Part shown: in pieces, positions 25,512 to 34,036 of the stretch
Layout: each line of letters begins with the position of its first letter
How positions within the stretch are numbered: the stretch's first letter is position 1
Assembly (NCBI GenBank): GCA_900317955.1
Contig: ONIP01000018.1
Coordinates: forward strand, 1 to 43,250
Length of the DNA: 43,250 nucleotides
Origin: an uncultured Bacteroidales bacterium
GTDB taxonomy: Bacteria; Bacteroidota; Bacteroidia; Bacteroidales; P3
Reading direction: 5' to 3'
Position numbers and translations under genes: made by a program
The notes under the pieces: model-generated
Seen by the model: only the letters and a program-made list of their open reading frames with translations
Told to the model about the DNA's origin: nothing
Databases searched by the model: none

Positions 25512-27350
25512 ATGTCAAATGATCAGATAGTTAATAAAGACGACCTCGTCGTCCGTTTCGCCGGCGATTCCGGTGACGGAATGCAGTTGTCGGGTACTCT
25601 CTTCTCCGACGCCTCTGCCTTGACGGGAAACGACATCGCCACTTTCCCCGACTATCCTGCTGAAATCCGCGCCCCGCACAACACCATCGCCGGTGTCTCG
25701 GGTTATCAGGTTCATGTGGGAAACCATATCTATAGCTCGGGTGACAAGTGTGACATCCTCGTGGCCATGAACCCCGCATCCTTCAAGTCCAATCTGAAAT
25801 GGGCTAAGAAGGGTGCTTCCGTTATTGTCGACATCGACACCTTCACCGACGAAGCTATGGAGAAGGCCGGCTACAAGGAGAACCCCTTCACCGACGAGAT
25901 GGAACACGCCTACACCATCATCAAGGCCCCCATCTCCTCTTTCACCGCCCGCATCGGTCAGGAACAGGGCGCCGACAAGAAGACCGCCGACAAGTGCCGC
26001 AACATGTTTGCACTCGGCATCATCTTCTATATGACCCACAAAACCCTCGACCAGACTTTCGCCTACCTGGAGCGTAAGTTCGCCAAGAAACCCGATGTGA
26101 TTAAGCTCAACAAGGCCGTCCTTACCGAAGGCTACGAGTATGCCGACAAACTGGAAGTCATCCACTCCCACATCTTCGAGGTTGCCCACGCCCAGATGCC
26201 CAAAGGCCGCTACCGCAATATCACCGGTAACGTCGCCACTGCTTGGGGTCTCCTCGCTGCCTCCGAGCGCAGCGGTCGCCGCCTCTTCCTCGGCAGCTAT
26301 CCCATCACCCCCGCAACCGACGTGATGGTTGAACTGTCCAAACACAAAGGTCTTGGCGCTCGTGTATTCCAAGCCGAAGACGAAATCGCAGGTATCTGCT
26401 CCGCAATCGGCGCCAGCTATGCCGGTGCTCTCGCCTGCACCAGCACCTCCGGCCCCGGTCTCTCTCTCAAGAGCGAAGCCCTCGGTCTTGCCGTTATGAC
26501 CGAGTTGCCTCTCGTGGTCGTTGACGTACAGCGTGGCGGCCCCTCCACTGGCTTGCCCACCAAAACCGAGCAGAGCGACCTCAATCAGGCTCTCTATGGC
26601 CGCAACGGTGAGGCTCCCCTCATCGTGGTCGCCGCCTCAAGCAGCGCCAACTGCTTCTACTGGGCCTACACCGCCGCTAAACTCGCCCTCGAGCACATGA
26701 CTCCCGTCATCCTTCTCACCGATGGTTACCTCGGCAATGGTTCGCAATTGTTCCGTATCCCCAAAGTCGCCGACCTCCCCTCCATCACCCCGCGTCTGGC
26801 CAAGCCCAACGACCCCAACTACCGTCCTTTCCGCCGCGACCCCGAAACCTTCGCTCGCGAATGGGCTCTCCCCGGAATGGAAGGCCTGCGCCACCGTGTC
26901 GGCGGTCTTGAGAAATGCCCCGACGGCCCGCTCAGCACCGACCCCGAAAACCATGCCCTCATGACCTACAACCGTCAGGAGAAAGTCAACCGCGTTGCCA
27001 ACTACATCCCCGACCAGGAAGTCACCGGCAACCCCGACGGCGACCTGCTCGTCATCGGTTGGGGTGGCACCGCAGGTGCTATCACCTTGGCCGTTGAAGA
27101 AATGAACAACGAAGGCAAAAAGGTTGCCTACACACATTTCAATTACATTTGCCCCCTGCCCAAGAACACCGGCGACATCCTGCGCAAATACAAGAAAATC
27201 GTCGTCTGCGAACTGAACAACGGTCAATTCGCCGGCTATCTGCGCACACAGTTCCCCGAATGCCCCATGCATCAATACAACAAAATCATGGGTCTGCCGT
27301 TCGAGGTGGGCGAGTTAAAAGAGGCGTTCAACAAAATTTTAGGAGAATAA
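25512..27350 (+). CDS. korA: 2-oxoacid:ferredoxin oxidoreductase, alpha subunit (gamma-alpha fusion)
   Basis: 612 residues. The N-terminal gamma domain (about 1-200) starts VVRFAGDSGDGMQLSG. The alpha pyrimidine-binding domain (about 235-610) carries GSYPITPATDVM and TSTSGPGLSLKSEALGLA, and the C-terminal VIGWGGTAGAI domain completes the fusion. This matches the KorA type acting on 2-oxoglutarate, producing succinyl-CoA and reduced ferredoxin, or running in reverse in anaerobes. Specificity for 2-oxoglutarate rather than pyruvate is inferred from the two-subunit layout. Strong C-ending codon bias suggests high expression. korB follows 3 bp after the stop, an operon. Confidence 0.93.
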   Translation: MSNDQIVNKDDLVVRFAGDSGDGMQLSGTLFSDASALTGNDIATFPDYPAEIRAPHNTIAGVSGYQVHVGNHIYSSGDKCDILVAMNPASFKSNLKWAKKGASVIVDIDTFTDEAMEKAGYKENPFTDEMEHAYTIIKAPISSFTARIGQEQGADKKTADKCRNMFALGIIFYMTHKTLDQTFAYLERKFAKKPDVIKLNKAVLTEGYEYADKLEVIHSHIFEVAHAQMPKGRYRNITGNVATAWGLLAASERSGRRLFLGSYPITPATDVMVELSKHKGLGARVFQAEDEIAGICSAIGASYAGALACTSTSGPGLSLKSEALGLAVMTELPLVVVDVQRGGPSTGLPTKTEQSDLNQALYGRNGEAPLIVVAASSSANCFYWAYTAAKLALEHMTPVILLTDGYLGNGSQLFRIPKVADLPSITPRLAKPNDPNYRPFRRDPETFAREWALPGMEGLRHRVGGLEKCPDGPLSTDPENHALMTYNRQEKVNRVANYIPDQEVTGNPDGDLLVIGWGGTAGAITLAVEEMNNEGKKVAYTHFNYICPLPKNTGDILRKYKKIVVCELNNGQFAGYLRTQFPECPMHQYNKIMGLPFEVGELKEAFNKILGE

Positions 27351-27353
27351 ATT

Positions 27354-28385
27354 ATGGCAAAAAGACATTTTGTCCCCAAAGCGGGCGTTGAATATACTAA
27401 GGCTGATTTCACCAGCGACCAGATGGTTAAGTGGTGCCCCGGATGCGGTGACCACGCCATTCTTTCCTCTATGTTGAACACGTTCCCCAAAACTGGCCAC
27501 AAAAAAGAGAATATCTGCATGGTATCCGGCATCGGATGCTCTTCCCGTATTCCTTATTATGTCGACACCTACGGTTTCCACAGCATTCACGGCCGCGCCT
27601 GCGCTATCGCTACCGGCGTGAAACTGGCCAACCCTGAACTCAGTGTTTGGGTGAACATGGGCGACGGCGACTCCATGGCTATCGGTGGCAACCACCTCAT
27701 CCATGCCGTCCGCCGCAACCAGGACTTCAACATCACCATCTTCAACAACGAAATTTACGGCTTGACCAAAGGACAGTACAGCCCCACCACCAAATTCGGC
27801 CAGGTGACCAAGACTTCCCCCTTCGGCACCATCGACTATCCTTTCAACCCCGGCGAACTCGTCATGGGCGCTCAGGGCACTTTCTTCGCCCGCTCCCTCG
27901 ACTGCGTCCCCGCTCTCACCAGCCAAGTCATGGAAGCTGCCGCTAAACACGACGGCACCAGCGTTGTCGAAGTTCTCCAAAACTGCATGATCTTTAACGA
28001 TAAGACCCACGCCGCCATCACCGACCGCGCCGTGCGCGACGACCGCACCATCGTCCTCGAAAACGGCAAACCCATGATCTTCGGCAAAGAGAAGAACAAG
28101 GGCATCCGCTTCAACGGCCGCTGTCTCGAGGCTGTCACCATTGGCGAAAACGGCATCACCATCGACGACATCCTCGTCCATCACGAGGACACCGAAGATA
28201 CCGGCATCCACATGATGCTCGCCCGTATGAGCGGCGAACTCCCCGTGGCTCTGGGTGTTATCCGTAATGTCAACAAACCCTCCTACACCGAATTGTACGA
28301 AGACCAGATGGATGAGTGCAAAGCCAACTGCAAATATAAATGCGTTGACGACCTGCTCAACTCTGGCGACACTTGGGAGGTCTGA
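27354..28385 (+). CDS. korB: 2-oxoacid:ferredoxin oxidoreductase, beta subunit
   Basis: 343 residues. WCPGCGDHAI (Cys28, Cys31) and GIGCSSR (Cys62) supply cysteines of the single iron-sulfur cluster. MGDGDSMAIGGNHLIHAVRRN with FNNEIYGLTKGQYSP is the thiamine diphosphate and Mg2+ site. Together with KorA it forms the catalytic complex, passing electrons to free ferredoxin; no separate ferredoxin-like delta subunit gene is present. The C-terminus is longer than in minimal PorB proteins and contains CKANCKYKC. It is followed by a word-array repeat before valS. Confidence 0.94.
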   Translation: MAKRHFVPKAGVEYTKADFTSDQMVKWCPGCGDHAILSSMLNTFPKTGHKKENICMVSGIGCSSRIPYYVDTYGFHSIHGRACAIATGVKLANPELSVWVNMGDGDSMAIGGNHLIHAVRRNQDFNITIFNNEIYGLTKGQYSPTTKFGQVTKTSPFGTIDYPFNPGELVMGAQGTFFARSLDCVPALTSQVMEAAAKHDGTSVVEVLQNCMIFNDKTHAAITDRAVRDDRTIVLENGKPMIFGKEKNKGIRFNGRCLEAVTIGENGITIDDILVHHEDTEDTGIHMMLARMSGELPVALGVIRNVNKPSYTELYEDQMDECKANCKYKCVDDLLNSGDTWEV

Positions 28386-28512
28386 GTTTAGTTAACAGTT
28401 AAGAACTAAGAACTAAGAAGCAGTACGTTTCTCGTCTCTTCTTAATTCTTAGTTCTTAATTCGTATCATCCTTTTATTCTTAGTTCTTAATCCTTAGCTC
28501 TTATCCAAAAAG
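28386..28512. repeat. Intergenic word-array repeat (AACTAAGAA / TTCTTAGTT)
   Basis: TAAGAACTAAGAACTAAGAA on the left (about 28401-28420) is mirrored by TTCTTAGTTCTTA on the right, twice (about 28447-28460 and 28477-28490). The result can fold into an imperfect hairpin between korB and valS. No gene is present. Confidence 0.7.
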
Positions 28513-31266
28513 ATGACAATCGCACCGAAATACGACCCCAGCATTGTAGAGGAGAAATGGTATTCCTTCTGGCTGGAAAAGAAATACTTTCATTCCGAAC
28601 CCGACAACCGCAAAGCCTACACCATTGTTATCCCGCCTCCCAACGTGACGGGCGTACTTCACATGGGGCACATGCTCAACAACACCATCCAGGATGTTCT
28701 CATCCGTCGTGCCCGCATGCTGGGCTTCAACGCCTGCTGGGTACCCGGCACCGACCATGCTAGCATCTCCACCGAGGCCAAGGTCGTTGCAATGCTCAAA
28801 GAACGCGGTATCGACAAACGCGACCTCTCTCGCGACGAGTACCTCAAATACGCCTGGGAATGGAAAGAGAAGTATGGCGGCATCATCCTCACCCAACTGC
28901 GCAAATTGGGTGCTTCTTGCGACTGGGACCGCACTGCCTTCACCATGGACGACATCCGCTACGAAAGCGTCATCCGCGTATTCGTCGACCTCTACAACAA
29001 AGGCCTTATCTATCGCGGCGTCCGCATGGTCAACTGGGACCCCAAAGCACTCACCGCCGTCAGCGACGAGGAGGTCATCTACAAAGAGAGCCACGGAAAA
29101 CTCTATTATCTCAGATATTATCTTGATTCCGAGATTTCCGATAACTCCGAGAATTCCGGAATCAAGAAAAACGAAAAAGGCCAGTACATCGTTGTTGCCA
29201 CCACCCGCCCCGAAACCATCCTCGGCGATACTGCCGTCTGCGTCCATCCCGAAGACCCCCGCTACACCTCTCTCAAAGGCCACAGCGTGGTGATTCCCGG
29301 CGTCGGTCGCGCTGTCAAGATTATCATGGACGAGTATGTCGACCGTGAGTTCGGTACCGGTGCCCTGAAAATAACTCCCGCCCACGACATCAACGACTAC
29401 AACCTTGGTCTGAAATACAATCTCGAGACCATCGACATCTTCAACGACAACGGCACACTCAACGAACACGGTCTCCAATACGCAGGCATGGACCGCTTTG
29501 CCTGTCGCAAACAAATCGTCAAAGACCTCGAAGAAGCAGGCCTTATCGAAAAAATTGAAGATTACACCAACAACGTCGGCCACTCCGAACGCACCGACGC
29601 AGTCATCGAGCCCAAACTCTCTGCCCAGTGGTTCATGCGCATGTCCGACGTGGCAAAGAAAGCGCTCGAAGTGGTGGAGGATGACACCATCCAGTTCCAC
29701 CCCGCCAAGTTCAAGAACACGTACCGCCATTGGTTGGAGAACATCAAGGACTGGTGCATCAGCCGTCAACTGTGGTGGGGGCACCGCATCCCTGCCTACT
29801 ACTATGAGGTGGACGGCAAGAGCGAGGTGGTGGTAGCCGCTACACGCGACGAGGCCTACCGCTTGGCATGCGAGAAACATCCCGGAGCCGTCAAAAACGC
29901 CGACGACCTCCATCAGGACGAAGATGTGCTCGACACCTGGTTCAGCAGCTGGCTCTGGCCCATCAGCCTGTTCGACGGCATCCGCAACCCCGACAACGAG
30001 GAGATTAAATACTACTATCCCACCGATACCCTTATCACCGCCCCCGACATCATCTTCTTCTGGGTGGCACGTATGATTATGGCTGGCGAGGAATACCGCC
30101 ACGAGGTGCCTTTCCACCACGTCTATTTCACCGGTATCGTGCGCGACAAACTCGGCCGCAAGATGTCCAAGAGCCTTGGCAACAGCCCCGACCCCATCAT
30201 GCTCATCGACAAATACGGTGCCGACGGTGTGCGTATGGGCATGCTCCTCACTGCTCCCGCAGGCAACGACATCCCCTTCGACGAGAGCATCTGCGAGCAA
30301 GGCCGCAACTTCTCCAACAAAATCTGGAACGCCCTACGTCTAATAAAAGGCTGGGAAGTAAGCGAAGGCACCGACCAGTCCAACAAGTCCAACAAGTCCG
30401 ACAAGTCCACCCAGTCCGACAAGTCCGACAAGTCCGACAAGTCTCCCCAGTCCGACACCCTCTACAACAACAACGTAAGCGTACAGTGGATGGAAATGCG
30501 CATGGCGCAAGTGTTGGAAGAAATAGAAAAAGACTTCAACGAGTTCCGCCTGAGCGAAGCCCTCATGAAGAGCTACAAACTCGTCTGGGATGACTTCTGC
30601 TCCTGGTATCTCGAGATGATCAAGCCCGCCTATGGCACACCCATCGACCGCGAGACCTACGAGGCCACCATCGGCATCTTCGACCGCCTCATGCGTATCT
30701 TGCATCCCTTCATGCCTTTCGTCACCGAGGAGATTTGGCATGCCCTGGCCGAGCGTCCCGAGGGCGCCAGCATCATGCTTCAACACATGCCCCACAGCGT
30801 GTTCTACGACCAGCGTATGCTCGACGACTTCGAGATGGCGCGCGAGATTATCGCCGGTGTCCGCAACCTGCGCAACAGCAAAGGCCTTTCTCCCAAGGAG
30901 GTGCTTGACCTGTACATCAAGGGCAACTGCCCCGCCATGTTCAACGGCATCATCTGCAAGCTGGGCAACGTGGGCAAGATCGAGTCCGTCACCGACAAGG
31001 TGGAGGGTGCGCTGAGTTTTATGGTAGGCACCACCGAGTGCTTTGTGCCTGTCAGCCTCAACATCGACAAAGAGGCCGAACTGAAAAAACTCAACGAAGA
31101 GTTGAAGTATGCCGAAGGCTTCCTCGCCACCGTGATGAAGAAACTCAGCAACGAGAAGTTCGTCAACGGAGCCCCCGAGAAGGTGGTAGCCGTCGAGCGT
31201 CAGAAGAAAGCCGACGCCGAAAGCAAGATAGCCGCCCTCAAAGCCCAGATAGAGGCCTTAGGTTGA
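28513..31266 (+). CDS. valS: Valyl-tRNA synthetase with two low-complexity insertions
   Basis: 917 residues, class I. HMGH (H50-H53) is the HIGH motif and KMSKS spans 550-554. The editing (CP1) domain includes [15 protein letters not shown]. The anticodon-binding domain follows, and the C-terminal coiled coil (about 870-917, [14 protein letters not shown]) closes the protein. It charges tRNA-Val and edits mischarged Thr. Two in-frame insertions are unusual: residues about 205-222, Ser/Glu/Asn-rich within the editing domain, and residues 621-648, a Ser-Asp-Lys repeat between the catalytic and anticodon domains. Both are built from DNA word repeats. No T-box is seen upstream. Confidence 0.96.
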   Translation: MTIAPKYDPSIVEEKWYSFWLEKKYFHSEPDNRKAYTIVIPPPNVTGVLHMGHMLNNTIQDVLIRRARMLGFNACWVPGTDHASISTEAKVVAMLKERGIDKRDLSRDEYLKYAWEWKEKYGGIILTQLRKLGASCDWDRTAFTMDDIRYESVIRVFVDLYNKGLIYRGVRMVNWDPKALTAVSDEEVIYKESHGKLYYLRYYLDSEISDNSENSGIKKNEKGQYIVVATTRPETILGDTAVCVHPEDPRYTSLKGHSVVIPGVGRAVKIIMDEYVDREFGTGALKITPAHDINDYNLGLKYNLETIDIFNDNGTLNEHGLQYAGMDRFACRKQIVKDLEEAGLIEKIEDYTNNVGHSERTDAVIEPKLSAQWFMRMSDVAKKALEVVEDDTIQFHPAKFKNTYRHWLENIKDWCISRQLWWGHRIPAYYYEVDGKSEVVVAATRDEAYRLACEKHPGAVKNADDLHQDEDVLDTWFSSWLWPISLFDGIRNPDNEEIKYYYPTDTLITAPDIIFFWVARMIMAGEEYRHEVPFHHVYFTGIVRDKLGRKMSKSLGNSPDPIMLIDKYGADGVRMGMLLTAPAGNDIPFDESICEQGRNFSNKIWNALRLIKGWEVSEGTDQSNKSNKSDKSTQSDKSDKSDKSPQSDTLYNNNVSVQWMEMRMAQVLEEIEKDFNEFRLSEALMKSYKLVWDDFCSWYLEMIKPAYGTPIDRETYEATIGIFDRLMRILHPFMPFVTEEIWHALAERPEGASIMLQHMPHSVFYDQRMLDDFEMAREIIAGVRNLRNSKGLSPKEVLDLYIKGNCPAMFNGIICKLGNVGKIESVTDKVEGALSFMVGTTECFVPVSLNIDKEAELKKLNEELKYAEGFLATVMKKLSNEKFVNGAPEKVVAVERQKKADAESKIAALKAQIEALG
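29125..29163 (+). repeat. In-frame inverted word repeat in valS
   Basis: GATTCCG (29125-29131) pairs exactly with CGGAATC (29157-29163). Between them, TTCCGA, CTCCGA and ATTCCG iterate. Translated in frame it gives a Ser/Asp/Glu/Asn-rich loop at residues 205-217. Confidence 0.65.
30373..30456 (+). repeat. 9-bp tandem repeats in valS (AAGTCCGAC)
   Basis: The region is made of approximately nine units of 9 bp based on AAGTCCGAC, AAGTCCAAC and CAGTCCGAC. In frame they encode Asp/Asn-Lys-Ser and Thr/Pro-Gln-Ser triplets, residues 621-648. The number of units could vary between strains without shifting the frame. Confidence 0.85.
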
Positions 31267-31277
31267 TAGATTTATTC

Positions 31278-31340
31278 AATTGTGACTGCAATGTAGTCAC
31301 AATTCACGATGTAGATTGGGAACGCATGCGTTCCCAATCT
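31278..31340 (+). terminator. Double hairpin and terminator after valS
   Basis: AATTGTGACT (31278-31287) pairs with 31295-31304. A perfect 28-bp palindrome (31313-31340, arms AGATTGGGAACGCA) follows, then TTCTTTT. It starts 12 bp past the valS stop and is a convincing Rho-independent terminator. Confidence 0.8.
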
Positions 31341-31350
31341 TCTTTTAGAC

Positions 31351-31527
31351 CTATCGTGCCAAAGGCACGTTATCCCATTAACCCCACACTAAACGAAGTG
31401 CAGTGTGGGGTATCTGTATAGGCAGACAGCGTGCCGAAGGTACGCTATCCCATTAACCCCACACTAAACAAAGTGCAGTGTGGGGTATCTGTATAGGGGC
31501 AGTCAGCGTGCCGAAGGTACGCCACTA
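31351..31527. repeat. Tandem ~75-bp repeat carrying two hairpins per unit
   Basis: The unit contains GTGCC-AAGG-ACG (a short hairpin), TATCCCATTA and a 10-bp stem ACCCCACACT/AGTGTGGGGT, ending in TATCTGTATAGG. It occurs twice almost identically (the stem starts at 31381 and again at 31456). A third partial copy of the GCGTGCCGAAGGTACGC part lies at about 31506-31522. No gene is present. Confidence 0.8.
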
Positions 31528-31533
31528 TACCTC

Positions 31534-31665
31534 ATTCGTCCGAAAAAATGTATTTTTTGCTCCGTTAGTCGTCCAAAAAAATGTAGTTTTTCTTTCAATA
31601 TTCGTCCAAAAAAATGTATCTTTGCATTGTAAATTCGTCCGAAAAAATGTAGATTAATATTATGG
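31534..31665 (+). repeat. Four 33-bp iterons upstream of the ATPase cassette
   Basis: Units start at 31534, 31567, 31600 and 31633, an exact 33-bp period. Each carries TCGTCC(G/A)AAAAAATGTA, followed by a variable AT-rich part. Unit 3 contains the -7 box and unit 4 reaches the ATG of the ATPase. The regularity fits repeated operator sites on one DNA face. It is not a CRISPR: there are no unique spacers of similar size and the repeat core is only 17 bp. Confidence 0.85.
31617..31624 (+). promoter_or_regulatory. -7 box inside the third iteron
   Basis: TATCTTTG matches TAnnTTTG and fuses with the end of the conserved iteron core (AATGTATC). TTTC lies 20 bp upstream as a near -33 element. The leader would be about 31 nt and would include the fourth iteron. 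Confidence 0.7.
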
Positions 31666-32960
31666 AACGACTGATATATAGTGATTTGCTCAAATGGAAG
31701 GGTAGGAGCGGAAGAAAGCCTCTTATCCTAAATGGGGCGCGTCAGGTGGGAAAAACTTGGATTATCCGGGAATTTGGCAGGCGGGAATATACCAACACGG
31801 CCTACATCAACTGTGAGAGCACCCCACAGATTGAGGAGGTCTTCAAGGACTTTGACACACGCCGTATGGTGACTGCCCTGTCGGCGGTCTCGGGTGAATC
31901 CATTGCAGCGGGTTCAACCTTGATTGTCCTTGATGAGATACAAGAATATCCACGAGCATTGACGGCATTGAAATATTTCTGTGAGAATGCACCTGAATAC
32001 CATATAATCGTGGCAGGCTCCCTGTTAGGCATATCGCTGCATCAGGGTGTTTCTTTCCCTGTGGGGAAGGTGGATATGATGAACCTCTATCCCATGTCGT
32101 TCACCGAGTTCGTGATGGCAATGGGGAAGGGGCAGGCAGCAGAGATGCTGCAGAACGGTGATATATCCTCCACCAGTTCACTCAACGGTTTCTTCATCGA
32201 GTTGCTGCGGCAGTACTATTATGTGGGCGGAATGCCAGCAGCAGTGAAATCCTTTGCAGAAGAGGGCAACCCTCACGAGGTACGCAAGATTCAGAAACAG
32301 ATACTGGCAGACTACCGCAAAGACTTCTCCAAACATGTGTCGCGTAGCGAGGCAGAGCGCATCGCTATGGTGTGGGATGCCATTCCTCAACAGCTGGCAA
32401 AAGAAAACAAGAAGTTCAAATACTCAGATGTGAAACCGGGAAGTCGAGCCAGCGACTACCTGCTTGCTATACAGTGGCTGTTAGATGCAGGACTGGTGTA
32501 TAAGGTCACGCGCGTCAGTACGCCCAAGATGCCGTTGCGTTTCTATGAGGAGCCTTCGGTATTCAAGCTGTATATGAACGATGTGGGACTGCTCGGAGCA
32601 CAGATGGATGCATCGGCAAAGGATGTGTTGTTGGGCGACAACGCCTTTTCAGAATACAAAGGAGCCTTTTCGGAGCAATATGTGCTGTCGCAAATAGTGC
32701 CTTCTGCTCTCCCAATTCATTATTTCTCAACCAACGATTCTCAGATGGAGGTAGACTTCATCGTACAGGCAGAACAGCGTATACTGCCTATCGAGGTAAA
32801 GGCCGAGGCGAATGTACATTCCAAGTCGCTACGCACCTTCATAGAGAAAAACCCCGACCTCAAAGGCGTTCGATTCTCCACACTGCCCTACAAAGACCAA
32901 GACTGGATGGAAAACGTGCCGCTCTACAATGTAGAAAAACTAATCAAAGACAACAACTAA
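31662..32960 (+). CDS. AAA/P-loop ATPase of the DUF4143 (AAA_14) type, first gene of the cassette
   Basis: 432 residues. Walker A GARQVGKT (25-32), Walker B LIVLDE (D91, E92), sensor VAGSLLGI, and the C-terminal DUF4143 domain. The last part shows EVDFIV (D365) and PIEVKAE (E378, K380), a PD-(D/E)xK-like arrangement typical of this family; whether it cuts DNA is unknown. It is the first of three closely spaced plus-strand genes with two further nuclease-like proteins and has an unusual iteron promoter. It differs strongly from the ATPase at 327-1532, so the two are not recent copies. Confidence 0.85.
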   Translation: MERLIYSDLLKWKGRSGRKPLILNGARQVGKTWIIREFGRREYTNTAYINCESTPQIEEVFKDFDTRRMVTALSAVSGESIAAGSTLIVLDEIQEYPRALTALKYFCENAPEYHIIVAGSLLGISLHQGVSFPVGKVDMMNLYPMSFTEFVMAMGKGQAAEMLQNGDISSTSSLNGFFIELLRQYYYVGGMPAAVKSFAEEGNPHEVRKIQKQILADYRKDFSKHVSRSEAERIAMVWDAIPQQLAKENKKFKYSDVKPGSRASDYLLAIQWLLDAGLVYKVTRVSTPKMPLRFYEEPSVFKLYMNDVGLLGAQMDASAKDVLLGDNAFSEYKGAFSEQYVLSQIVPSALPIHYFSTNDSQMEVDFIVQAEQRILPIEVKAEANVHSKSLRTFIEKNPDLKGVRFSTLPYKDQDWMENVPLYNVEKLIKDNN

Positions 32961-32990
32961 TAATACCATGGGAACACCATACCTACTATT

Positions 32991-34025
32991 ATGAATACAC
33001 TTACAACCATTCAAGAGACATTTGTCTCCGACATACGCTCCATTATTAACAATGCCCGCACCACAGCCGTTCGCAGTGTGGATTTCTGTCGTGTGCAGAT
33101 GTATTGGCAATTAGGCAAGCGCATCTTTGAGGAGGAACAGCAAGGGAAGGAACGCGCGGACTATGGCTCATACCTTATCAAGAACCTTGCCCTGCGTTTG
33201 GAACCAGAATATGGCAGCGGATTTGGAAGGCGACAACTTGAAACCTGTCGTCAATTTTATCGCGAATACCCAATTGCGAACGCACTGCGTGCGCAATTGA
33301 ATTGGGCTCAGTATCGGCTACTTATGCAAATAGCCGACCCCGACAAACGTGAGTACTATGAGTTAGAAGCGGTAAATAACGCATGGACTGGGCGAGAGCT
33401 GAAGCGACAGATAGACTCCCTATTGTACGAACGACTACTGATGAGCAACGACAAAGAATCTGTGCTGGCCGTGGCTCGCAAGGAGCGTATCCCCGAATCC
33501 CCAACAGAGATTGTTAAAGACCCCATGGTGTTGGAGTTTCTCGGGCTTAAACCACAAGCATCTTATTATGAGCGTGATTTGGAACAAGCCATCATATCCC
33601 ATATTGCTGAGTTTATGCTCGAAATGGGGAAGGGGTTCTCTTTTGTGGCAAGACAGAAACGAATCCTGCTGGAAGATGATGAGTATTTCGTCGATTTAGT
33701 ATTCTACAATCGCCTACTACGATGCTTTGTCGTGGTGGAGTTGAAGATAGGAGAATTAACACACCAAGACCTTGGCCAGTTGCAGATGTATGTGAACTAC
33801 TATGACCGTACCGAGCGCGTTGCTGGAGAGAATCCTACCATAGGAATCCTTCTCTGCACTCGCAAAAATGATACAATGGTACGAATGGCTTTACCCGAGG
33901 ACAACAACACCATTCTTGCCAGCCAATACCAACTCTATCTCCCTACTACCGAGCAGTTACAGGCCGAAGTGGAAGAGGTGAAACGTCAGGCAAGAGCGAA
34001 CGAAACAAAAGTAGAAAACGAATAA
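32991..34025 (+). CDS. DUF1016 (YhcG-type) PD-(D/E)xK nuclease
   Basis: 344 residues. The N-terminal DUF1016 domain includes VDFCRVQMYWQLGKRIFEEEQQGKERADYGSYLI and GFGRRQLETCRQFYREYP. The C-terminal nuclease domain has Asp235 (EYFVDLVFYN) and Glu250-x-Lys252 (VVVELKIGEL), with DLGQLQMYVNYYD following, so the active site looks complete. The last 30 residues form a charged helix. DUF1016 proteins often accompany type I restriction loci, but no restriction subunits lie here. It starts 30 bp after the ATPase. The gap holds ATGGGAACACCA, similar to the start of the next gene, perhaps a remnant. Confidence 0.88.
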   Translation: MNTLTTIQETFVSDIRSIINNARTTAVRSVDFCRVQMYWQLGKRIFEEEQQGKERADYGSYLIKNLALRLEPEYGSGFGRRQLETCRQFYREYPIANALRAQLNWAQYRLLMQIADPDKREYYELEAVNNAWTGRELKRQIDSLLYERLLMSNDKESVLAVARKERIPESPTEIVKDPMVLEFLGLKPQASYYERDLEQAIISHIAEFMLEMGKGFSFVARQKRILLEDDEYFVDLVFYNRLLRCFVVVELKIGELTHQDLGQLQMYVNYYDRTERVAGENPTIGILLCTRKNDTMVRMALPEDNNTILASQYQLYLPTTEQLQAEVEEVKRQARANETKVENE

Positions 34026-34036
34026 ATTGTAAGAAA

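Noticed and set aside
28501..30300. 599-residue minus-strand frame antisense to valS
   Set aside because: The sequence is Val/Asp/Gly-rich nonsense caused by C-ending codons on the plus strand; the valS frame carries all expected motifs.
31534..31665. Possible CRISPR array (regular 33-bp period)
   Set aside because: The repeat core is 17 bp, inter-core segments are AT-rich and partly alike, there are only four units, and a promoter and start codon lie inside.
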